A stretch of 7,217 nucleotides of DNA from Desulfuromonadales bacterium (GTDB lineage Bacteria > Desulfobacterota > Desulfuromonadia > Desulfuromonadales > BM103): the NCBI GenBank assembly GCA_030640215.1, contig DAOWJU010000322.1, positions 1 to 7,217 of the forward strand. The letters are read 5' to 3'. Position 1 is the first letter of the stretch, and each line of letters begins with the position of its first letter. The position numbers were made by a program, and so were the translations under genes. Shown in pieces: positions 1 to 5,812 of this stretch. The notes beneath the pieces are model-generated. The model had not been told where the DNA came from. It did not search any database and was given only the letters and a program-made list of their open reading frames with translations.

Positions 1-2
1 CG

Positions 3-164
3 GACAACTGTTTTACAAGCGGCAACGATCTCAACAACGTTCGTAATGGTGCGACTCCTGACAAGAGATATCCACACAATATTTTCCTGAGTGCTTTGTC
101 GCAGATAAAACCCCACGGCTATTGCCGCAGTTTGTGTAGGCACAATCATGCTGATGCACTGTGA
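3..164 (+). CDS. Possible 3' end of an upstream gene (partial, unrecognised)
   Basis: Reading frame 3 is open from the window edge to a TGA at 162-164, giving 53 residues with no start inside the window. The first 38 residues have a plausible protein composition (Asn, Gly, Asp and aromatic residues, with stretches such as NGATPDKRYPHNIF). The tail is rich in Cys, His and Arg and looks less natural. I recognise no family. It could be the C-terminus of a real upstream gene, a decayed remnant, or an open frame by chance. A frame of 53 codons is not strong evidence in itself. Confidence 0.2.
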   Translation, partial: DNCFTSGNDLNNVRNGATPDKRYPHNIFLSALSQIKPHGYCRSLCRHNHADAL

Positions 165-360
165 TCTGGTTTACGCTGCTGTCATTTCAGTTTTTCATTT
201 CCATTCAGTAACCTGGGGTCTCCCCCTGAAGGTGGCGCCTGCACTGGCTATGAGCAGGGAACGTGATGCCTTCAGCAACGTCTGGACTCAGATGAGGCGC
301 AGACGGCAATAAATAATGAAACTTAACGTGAATACCATGGAGCGGTAAGAGGACTAAGCT
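165..360 (+). promoter_or_regulatory. Leader of the etf operon with several complementary segments
   Basis: No convincing gene lies here. Bases 226-232 (CTGAAGG) are fully complementary to 269-275 (CCTTCAG), and two G-U pairs extend that stem inward. Inside it, 238-242 (CCTGC) can pair with 254-258 (GCAGG). Just 5', 215-218 (GGGG) pairs with 222-225 (CCCC) across a 3-base loop. Just 3', 279-284 (CGTCTG) pairs with 300-305 (CAGACG), with CTCA/TGAG nested between them. Positions 211-214 (ACCT) could instead pair with 230-233 (AGGT), which would compete with the long stem. I could not match this to a riboswitch class I know, and I see no clear -35/-10 pair. It may be a structured 5' leader, an operator region, or chance. 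Confidence 0.35.
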
Positions 361-549
361 ATGGCAAGACATTCAGAAGACCCGGTACGGCACGTCGTCA
401 CCTTCCGGGTGAACAGTGAAGAGAAGGCAATCCTGGATCAGTTGGCAAAAAAGTCAGGAAGCAGCCTTTCTTGTTTTATGCGTCGCAAACTACAGTTAAT
501 CAGAGAGCATGAATATCTGACAAATATGTCTGCTCTCAAAGAAGGATAA
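361..549 (+). CDS. Small ribbon-helix-helix (CopG/MobC-like) putative DNA-binding protein
   Basis: This is a 62-residue protein. Its start is supported by AGAGGA at 348-353, seven bases upstream of the ATG. After a short basic N-terminus comes a likely beta-strand with alternating residues (HVVTFRV, about 11-17), a helix (SEEKAILDQLAKKSG, about 19-33), then a turn and second helix (SLSCFMRRKLQLI, about 35-48). This beta-helix-helix order, with a basic strand and an EEKAxLDxLAKKxG helix, is typical of ribbon-helix-helix proteins that dimerise and place the strand in the DNA major groove. The stop is only five bases before etfB, and the etfB ribosome-binding site lies inside this gene's last codons, so the two are almost certainly cotranscribed. 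An autoregulator or operon regulator is the natural inference, but no target site is proven. A mobilisation-protein or antitoxin relative is the alternative. No toxin gene is adjacent. Confidence 0.72.
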   Translation: MARHSEDPVRHVVTFRVNSEEKAILDQLAKKSGSSLSCFMRRKLQLIREHEYLTNMSALKEG

Positions 550-554
550 ATAAC

Positions 555-1367
555 ATGTTGGTTATCTCTTGCATCAAACAGGTTCCAGACACCACCCAGG
601 TGAAGATCGATCCGGTCACCAACACCCTGATTCGTGAAGGTATCCCGTTCATCATGAACCCCTACGATACCCACGCGCTTGAAGAGAGCCTGCGGTTACG
701 GGATGAGTACGGCGTGCGTAGTGTTGCCCTGTCTATGGGGCCACCCAACGCCGAAGCCACCCTGCGCAAAGCCTGTGCGGTTGGTGTCGACGACGCTATT
801 CTGATTTCGGATCGCTGTTTTGGCGGAGCCGACACCCTAGCTACCAGTTGTGCGCTCTCCGCCGCGATTGAGCGATTGTCTCAAGACGACAATCTGGCCA
901 TTGTGTTCTGCGGCAAGCAGACGATTGATGGCGATACCGCTCAGGTCGGCCCTGGGATTGCGTCGCGTCTGAGTCTGCACCAGTTGACGCTGGTCGACCG
1001 CATCGAGCATCTCGATCTTGATCAGAGAACGATCCAGGTGCGGCGCAAACTCGAAGGCCGTTACGAAATCGTCGAAGCGCCACTGCCGGTGATGATCACC
1101 GTGGTGCGTGAGATCAACCAGCCGCGTTATCCCACTGTGCCGATGCGTCTGGCTGCCGAAGAGATTGAGGTCAAGACCTGGGACAACAGTGTCTTGAAGC
1201 TTGATGTCGAAACCGTTGGTTTGAAGGGGTCACCGACCTGGGTGAGTAAAATCTTTTCCCCGGATCGTGATCAGGGCGAGATTATCGGCGATGGTGTCAC
1301 TGACCCAGAAGGGACTGCCCAACTGTTGATTGACAAACTGTTATCCAAGGATCTTTTGGCGGTTTAA
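555..1367 (+). CDS. etfB: Electron transfer flavoprotein, beta subunit
   Basis: This 270-residue protein has the usual length for EtfB. It starts ISCIKQVPDT and carries the NPYD segment followed by an ALEESLRL helix (about 35-48). It also has the family signature GKQTIDGDTAQVGP at 120-133, which forms part of the nucleotide/flavin-binding region. EtfB pairs with EtfA in the cytoplasm to make the FAD-containing heterodimer that accepts electrons from acyl-CoA dehydrogenases. The start is set by GAAGGA at 541-546, eight bases before ATG 555. EtfA follows after a 25-base gap. The NPYD-type sequence and the ferredoxin-fused EtfA partner place it with ETFs of anaerobes, some of which bifurcate electrons. 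Whether this pair bifurcates or simply feeds the membrane oxidoreductase downstream cannot be told from the sequence by eye. Confidence 0.96.
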   Translation: MLVISCIKQVPDTTQVKIDPVTNTLIREGIPFIMNPYDTHALEESLRLRDEYGVRSVALSMGPPNAEATLRKACAVGVDDAILISDRCFGGADTLATSCALSAAIERLSQDDNLAIVFCGKQTIDGDTAQVGPGIASRLSLHQLTLVDRIEHLDLDQRTIQVRRKLEGRYEIVEAPLPVMITVVREINQPRYPTVPMRLAAEEIEVKTWDNSVLKLDVETVGLKGSPTWVSKIFSPDRDQGEIIGDGVTDPEGTAQLLIDKLLSKDLLAV

Positions 1368-1392
1368 AAGACTGATATTAGGGGTGAAGGCT

Positions 1393-2736
1393 ATGACTGA
1401 AAAGAAAATAAAGAAGCCACGTGGTAAAGCTCGCGTCCTGGAAGGCAAGTGCGTCGCCTGCGGAGAACGTTGCGCCAGTGCCTGTCCGGTTGATTGCATC
1501 ACATTGAACGATGCCGGTGAACTGTTGGCCGTTGATCAGGATAAATGCATCGGTTGCATCAAATGCATCAAAGTTTGCGCCGTCGATGCGCTGGAGATGT
1601 TCTATACCCCCGAAGAATTGGAGCTGCTCAAACTCTGGGAAGCGCAAAAGGGCTCCGCTACAGAAGAACTCGATCCGGAAGAACAAGCATTGCGGGAAAA
1701 ACTTGCTCAGTACAAGGGCGTCTGGGTCTTTATCGAACAGACTGCCGGCGAGGTGGCCAAGGTTTCCTGGGAATTGCTCGGCACCGGCCGCGAACTGGCC
1801 GACACCCTCAAGGTAGAGCTGACTGCGGTGATTATCGGTCACGCTATCGATCGTCTTCGTGCCGAGACCTATGGTTATGGAGCCGACACCGCCATCGTGA
1901 TGGATAACGCGGTCTATGCCAACTATCGGACCGAACCATTTACTGATGCACTCTGCCATCTGATTGACAAACACAAGCCTGAAATCATCCTGATGGGTGC
2001 CACCGGTCAAGGCCGCGACCTGGCAGGATCGGTTGCGACCGTGGTGGAGACGGGCCTGACTGCTGATTGCACTGGTTTGGCTATCGATGATCACGGCAAC
2101 CTGGCCCAGACCCGTCCAGCCTTTGGCGGCAATATCATGGCAACCATCATGTGCGACAAGTACCGGCCGCAAATGGCCACTGTGCGCCCCCATGTGATGA
2201 AAGCCGCTGAATATGAGAAAGGTCGTCGCGGGCAAGTCATTCGTGAATCCTTTGCACCGACTGAAGAGAGCGTTCTGGTCAAAGTTTTGGAAGTGATCAT
2301 GAACAAGAGCGGCGCGGACCAGGTCGATGTGGCCGCTGCCGAGATCATCGTTTCTGGTGGCCGGGGCATGATGGGCAAGGATAATTTTGCCATCCTGCAG
2401 GAGCTTGCTGATGAACTTGGTGCTGTGGTGGGTTCGTCGCGCAGCGCGGTCGATGCCGGTTGGATGCCGCTCGGCCACCAGGTGGGTCAGACCGGCAAAA
2501 CAGTTCGCCCTATGATCTACATCGCCTGCGGCATTTCCGGAGCGATTCAGCATCTGGTTGGTATGCAGGATTCGGATGTCGTCATTGCCATCAACCGCGA
2601 TCCGGAGGCACCGATCTTTGAGGTCGCGACCTACGGTATTGTCGGCGACCTGTTTCAGGTGGTGCCAGAGTTGACAAAGTATATCCGTGGATTAAAAAAG
2701 CAGAATAGCAGCGGCTCGCCGCAGGCTGCCGCCTGA
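1393..2736 (+). CDS. etfA: Electron transfer flavoprotein, alpha subunit with N-terminal 2x[4Fe-4S] ferredoxin domain
   Basis: I place the start at ATG 1393 (447 residues), preceded by a G-rich ribosome-binding stretch (1381-1390). An in-frame ATG at 1330 lies inside etfB and adds only non-family residues. Residues 15-70 are a ferredoxin domain: C20, C23, C27 and C31-Pro form one cluster motif, and C52, C55, C58 and C62 form the second. A charged linker (about 72-106) leads to the EtfA N-terminal domain (from about 108, GVWVFIEQ). The C-terminal FAD domain has SGGRGM at 321-326, GQTGKTV at 365-371, then PMIYIACGISGAIQH. Classical EtfA is about 310-330 residues, so the extra mass is the ferredoxin module, as in CarE of the Acetobacterium caffeyl-CoA reductase complex. 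With EtfB it should carry electrons from acyl-CoA dehydrogenases, here probably to the membrane protein encoded 37 bases downstream. Confidence 0.95.
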   Translation: MTEKKIKKPRGKARVLEGKCVACGERCASACPVDCITLNDAGELLAVDQDKCIGCIKCIKVCAVDALEMFYTPEELELLKLWEAQKGSATEELDPEEQALREKLAQYKGVWVFIEQTAGEVAKVSWELLGTGRELADTLKVELTAVIIGHAIDRLRAETYGYGADTAIVMDNAVYANYRTEPFTDALCHLIDKHKPEIILMGATGQGRDLAGSVATVVETGLTADCTGLAIDDHGNLAQTRPAFGGNIMATIMCDKYRPQMATVRPHVMKAAEYEKGRRGQVIRESFAPTEESVLVKVLEVIMNKSGADQVDVAAAEIIVSGGRGMMGKDNFAILQELADELGAVVGSSRSAVDAGWMPLGHQVGQTGKTVRPMIYIACGISGAIQHLVGMQDSDVVIAINRDPEAPIFEVATYGIVGDLFQVVPELTKYIRGLKKQNSSGSPQAAA

Positions 2737-2773
2737 TTCGAAGTCATTATTACAGGAATAAACGAGGTTCATC

Positions 2774-4762
2774 ATGTCGATTAATCAAACCATATATATC
2801 CCCTTGTTCGCTGTTTCAGTGCTGTTCTTTTGTTACAGCTGCTACCAGAGGCTACAGTTGATTTCTCTGGGCACCTCAGAGAATCGCACCGATCGTGCCG
2901 GGGCGCGTTTTGCCAAAATGCTCACCTATGCCTTCGCTCAGAAAAGGGTTGTCCAAAGACCATTCGGGCTCAATCACTCCTTACTCTTCTGGGCCTTCCT
3001 CTTGCTGGCTCTGGCGAATGGTGAGTTTCTGCTTGAAGGACTGTTTCCTTCGGTTTCTCTGGCATTGCTGCCGACGCCCCTGCATTACGGCCTGGCTTAT
3101 GTCTTCGATGCCGTGTCGCTGCTGACACTGGCTTGCGTCACCATCGCTTTCGCCCGTCGACTCTTCTTCGCTCCTGATTATCTGGGCAATGAGTATTCCT
3201 CACCCCGCAGCGGTGAAGCTCTGCTGATTCTGGGCATGATCGCCTCCCTGATGATCGCTTTTTTCATGCTGCACGGGGCGCAGATCGCACTTGGCGAGGC
3301 TGCTGCCTCCCGACCCATCTCGGCTTTGTTCGGCAAAGTTTTTGCCAGCCTTTCTGTCGCGTCTCTTGAGAGTGTGGCGCTTGCCTCTTGGTGGGTGCAT
3401 GCTGTGGTGTTGTTGGTCTTTATGAACGTTTTGCCGCGCAGTAAACATATGCATATCCTCACTGCTATCCCCAATACTTATCTTTGCAGCCTGGAACAGC
3501 CGAACACTCAGCTGCGCGAGATTTTTGAGAAGGGACAACGCTTCGGCGTCGGTGCAGTGGAACATTTCAGCTGGAAGGACCTGCTCGACAGTCTGACCTG
3601 CACTGAGTGCGGTCGTTGCCAGGACGTTTGTCCGGCTCACATCACTGGTAAGCCACTCAACCCGCGTCGCATTGTTCACGATATCAAGGTTAACCTGATG
3701 GCAAACGGCCCGACCCTGAAAGACGGGTTTTCGGGGGAGCTGCCGATGATTGCCGAGGAGCAAGGAGAAGGGACCAGCTCTGAAGAGGCGCTGTGGTCCT
3801 GTACCACCTGTGGCGCCTGCGTCAACGTCTGTCCGGTGCTGATCGAGCAGATGCCTAAAATCGTCAAGATGCGTCGTCATCTGGTGCAGGAGAGGGCCGA
3901 GTTTCCAGAGGAATTACTCACTTTCTTCGAGAATGCCGAGCAGCGCTCGAACCCATGGGGAATGGCGCCTGCTGATCGGGGTAAGTGGAGCTCCTTGCTT
4001 GGCGAGCGGCCTTTTTCTGTTGATAAAACCGAATACCTCTTTTTTGTCGGCTGTGCTGGAGCATTCGATACTCGCGCAAAACAGGTTTCAGTCGCTGTGG
4101 CGACTATTATGGATCAGGCCGGTATCACTTGGGGCATGTTTGGTAAAGAGGAAGTATGTTGCGGTGACAGTCTGCGGCGGTTGGGCAACGAGTACGTATT
4201 CGACAAGATGGCAAAAGCCAATGTCGAGATGTTTATTGAAAAAGGGGTCAGCAAGATTGTGACCGCTTGTCCACACTGTTTCAGCACCTTGAAAAACGAT
4301 TATCGTCAGTACGGTCTGGAGCTCGAAGTCATCCACCATACCGAACTGATTGAAAAATTGATCCAGGACGGAAAGTTGAAACTGCCGCGCAATGCCGAAC
4401 TGGGCAAAACCATTTTTCACGACTCCTGTTACCTGGGTCGCCATAACGACACCTACAATGCGCCACGCAACGTGATCAAAGCCGCAACCGGCAACGCCCC
4501 TGCCGAGTTTGGTCGCAGTCGCGAGAACGGTTTCTGCTGTGGTGCCGGTGGCGGTCGGATGTGGATGGAAGAGCTGACCGGAGAACGGATCAACCGCAAC
4601 CGGGTGTCAGAAGCTCTGGAGCAGAAACCAGATACGCTCTGCGTCAGTTGTCCCTACTGTATGACGATGATGGAAGACGGTTTGAAAGACCTTGGTAATG
4701 AACAGGTTCAGGTCAAGGATGTCGCCGAAGTCGTTGCTGAGGCCTTGATGCCCAAACAATAA
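2774..4762 (+). CDS. Membrane-bound Fe-S oxidoreductase, probable ETF:menaquinone oxidoreductase (EMO/EtfD-like)
   Basis: This 662-residue protein starts at an ATG after GAGG (2765-2768). The first 225 residues have about five membrane helices (roughly 5-27, 68-90, 104-128, 148-172, 205-222). Histidines at or near them (68, 104, 167, 209, 225, 227) are candidate heme b ligands, resembling the NarI-type cytochrome b domain. Two cytoplasmic [4Fe-4S] motifs follow: C276/C279/C282/C286-Pro and C343/C346/C349/C353-Pro. Then come two complete CCG domains: C427, C462-C463, C499/C502, and C552, C588-C589, C626/C629. HdrD-like CCG domains bind the active-site Fe-S cluster. The same architecture is found in the EMO enzymes of Syntrophus and Geobacter and in mycobacterial EtfD, which move electrons from reduced ETF to menaquinone. 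Its place directly behind etfBA supports that role. A heterodisulfide-reductase-like or glycolate/lactate-oxidase subunit is less likely. Confidence 0.88.
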   Translation: MSINQTIYIPLFAVSVLFFCYSCYQRLQLISLGTSENRTDRAGARFAKMLTYAFAQKRVVQRPFGLNHSLLFWAFLLLALANGEFLLEGLFPSVSLALLPTPLHYGLAYVFDAVSLLTLACVTIAFARRLFFAPDYLGNEYSSPRSGEALLILGMIASLMIAFFMLHGAQIALGEAAASRPISALFGKVFASLSVASLESVALASWWVHAVVLLVFMNVLPRSKHMHILTAIPNTYLCSLEQPNTQLREIFEKGQRFGVGAVEHFSWKDLLDSLTCTECGRCQDVCPAHITGKPLNPRRIVHDIKVNLMANGPTLKDGFSGELPMIAEEQGEGTSSEEALWSCTTCGACVNVCPVLIEQMPKIVKMRRHLVQERAEFPEELLTFFENAEQRSNPWGMAPADRGKWSSLLGERPFSVDKTEYLFFVGCAGAFDTRAKQVSVAVATIMDQAGITWGMFGKEEVCCGDSLRRLGNEYVFDKMAKANVEMFIEKGVSKIVTACPHCFSTLKNDYRQYGLELEVIHHTELIEKLIQDGKLKLPRNAELGKTIFHDSCYLGRHNDTYNAPRNVIKAATGNAPAEFGRSRENGFCCGAGGGRMWMEELTGERINRNRVSEALEQKPDTLCVSCPYCMTMMEDGLKDLGNEQVQVKDVAEVVAEALMPKQ

Positions 4763-4785
4763 AATGACTTGCTTTATTAGCTCTT

Positions 4786-4811
4786 TAGGAAAAGGAATGA
4801 AAGCTAATGCA
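4786..4811 (+). other. Orphan ribosome-binding site and start codon before the porin remnant
   Basis: AGGA (4787-4790) and AAAGGA (4791-4796) precede ATG 4797. The frame from that ATG reads only Met-Lys-Ala-Asn-Ala before a TGA at 4812-4814. It is in a different frame from the porin fragment that follows at 4823. A good translation signal that leads nowhere, just ahead of a headless gene, suggests the original 5' end of the porin gene with its middle deleted. This is inference; a chance Shine-Dalgarno-like sequence is possible. Confidence 0.3.
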
Positions 4812-4822
4812 TGAACTATTAA

Positions 4823-5278
4823 AAGGTTACATACCTTAACAGTTGGGTGATCGGATCTGAATACATTTGGGATAATTTGATTCTGGCCGGAGAATACCGC
4901 AACACAGAGATTCCCACCGATTTTTACGTGGCAGGAAACCTCGTGGGTGGCGGAACCTCAGAACCGGAAGGTTGGTATCTCAGTGCTGCCTATCAATTCA
5001 CAGACTGGTTTGCCAGTGAGGTTAACTATTCGGAGTATTATCCCGACAGTAACGATAAGGATGGCGACCGTTTCAGTGGTGCACCGGGTGACGAGAAATT
5101 CTATGCCTGGCAAAAAACTTGGTCTGTCAATACTCGCTTTGATATCAACGATTACTGGATTATCAAAGCTGGAGTCAACTTCAATGACGGTATGGGCACT
5201 GCCTTTAACTTCCAGAATCCCGATGGTGCAGAAAAAGACTGGATTCTCTATCAGTTTAAAACCTCAGTCAGTTTCTAA
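4823..5278 (+). pseudogene. C-terminal remnant of an outer-membrane beta-barrel porin
   Basis: The porin-like reading frame opens right after a TAA at 4820-4822 and runs to TAA 5276-5278. A GTG at 4847 could act as a start, but porin-like residues (YLNSWVIGSEY) already precede it, and no signal peptide is present. The translation shows alternating, aromatic-rich beta-strands (GWYLSAAYQF, FASEVNYSEYY, WIIKAGVNFND) separated by Asp/Asn/Gly turns. It ends in a strand whose last residue is Phe (FKTSVSF), the usual BAM-recognised C-terminus of outer-membrane proteins. About seven strands remain. Porins of the phosphate-selective O/P-like type with this ending are typically near 400 residues, so well over half is missing, including the export signal. 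Such a fragment could not reach the outer membrane. I read it as the scar of a deletion. A rearranged assembly is the alternative. Confidence 0.72.
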
Positions 5279-5340
5279 AGTAAAAAAGAAGAACAATGTT
5301 TAAATCCTTTAGGAACTTTTTGGGTCCCCAGGGGGGGGCG

Positions 5341-5367
5341 GGGTAGCTGCAATAGGGCAGCCCCTTT
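5341..5367 (+). terminator. Possible weak hairpin terminator in a G-rich gap
   Basis: GCTGC (5346-5350) pairs with GCAGC (5357-5361) around a six-base loop. After a two-base TA bulge, GGG (5341-5343) pairs with CCC (5362-5364). Only three T residues follow, so termination would be weak. The position fits a boundary between the etf cluster with its porin scar and the next gene set. An eight-G run sits just upstream (5331-5338). Confidence 0.3.
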
Positions 5368-5394
5368 AGACAGTTCTTGGATTGAGAGGGACAG

Positions 5395-5787
5395 ATGACA
5401 ACATTAAAGCGTGCAGAGATTATGAAGCGAGCAAGTTTCTTGCGACATGGTGAAAAAATGATACTGAAGTTCGACCTTTCGGAGCTTGATAATGCCGAAG
5501 AGGTAAAAAAGGTCATTGAATACTTCAGCTCTATGGTCACGAGGATGCCCAAAAAATCAATTGTTGGCCTTGTCGATCTTAAAGGTCTGAAAGTCGCCGA
5601 TGAGGTGACTCATGAGATGATAAATTTGACGGAATCCTGTAACCCTTATTTTCGTGCGACGGCTGTGATTGCGAATGATGACGCCACCACAAGTCTGGCT
5701 AATGCCGTGATCAGTCATTACGGAAAAATCAATATGCCAATCTATATAGAAGAAGAAGCTGCCAAAGAGTGGTTATTCTCTCAGTAA
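5395..5787 (+). CDS. SpoIIAA/STAS-like small soluble protein, function unknown
   Basis: This 130-residue protein has no signal peptide or membrane segment. Its ATG follows GAGAGGG (5384-5390). The predicted pattern alternates beta-strands and helices: a strand near MILKFDLS (22-29), a helix [14 protein letters not shown] (35-48), a strand IVGLVDL (56-62), a helix [11 protein letters not shown] (69-79), a strand RATAVIAND (87-95), a helix [12 protein letters not shown] (99-110), then [16 protein letters not shown] (115-130). The strand followed by an acidic helix ending in WL is seen at the end of many SpoIIAA-like/STAS proteins. I do not recognise a conserved phosphorylatable Ser with confidence, so an anti-anti-sigma role is unproven. 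It lies 25 bases ahead of ribBA and is probably cotranscribed with it. An internal ATG at 5422 has a weaker ribosome-binding site. Confidence 0.7.
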   Translation: MTTLKRAEIMKRASFLRHGEKMILKFDLSELDNAEEVKKVIEYFSSMVTRMPKKSIVGLVDLKGLKVADEVTHEMINLTESCNPYFRATAVIANDDATTSLANAVISHYGKINMPIYIEEEAAKEWLFSQ

Positions 5788-5797
5788 CAATTGTCGC

Positions 5798-5805
5798 AAG
5801 AGGAG
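5798..5805 (+). promoter_or_regulatory. Ribosome-binding site supporting a GTG start for ribBA
   Basis: AAGAGGAG lies seven bases before GTG 5813. It decides the start, because no ATG is near and the protein from this GTG begins in the usual RibBA way (an [24 protein letters not shown] N-terminus). Confidence 0.75.
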
Positions 5806-5812
5806 TGAGACA

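Noticed and set aside
116..127. CGGC-TATT-GCCG hairpin as a terminator of an upstream gene
   Set aside because: A four-pair stem with no T tract; such short hairpins are common by chance.
231..250. Possible sigma-54 promoter (TGGCGC...CTGCACTGGC)
   Set aside because: The GG and GC elements are not at the required ten-base spacing.
148..312. 54-codon frame starting ATG 148
   Set aside because: No ribosome-binding site, an Arg-rich tail, no family resemblance, and it overlaps the complementary segments of the leader.
283..317. Possible -35/-10 pair (TGGACT and TAAATA)
   Set aside because: The spacer is about 21 bases, too long for a normal sigma-70 promoter.
1330..1392. Upstream in-frame ATG extending etfA by 21 residues
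   Set aside because: It lies inside the end of etfB, the added residues match no family N-terminus, and ATG 1393 has its own ribosome-binding stretch.
1378..2553. Long antisense open frame (391 codons) opposite etfA
   Set aside because: It mirrors a clearly real gene, has no recognisable domain, and its residues (many His, Asp and Gly) look like a shadow of biased codon use.
4758..4778. AATAAA/TTTATT hairpin at the end of the EMO-like gene
   Set aside because: The stem is only A-T pairs and lacks a following T run, so it is too weak to call a terminator.
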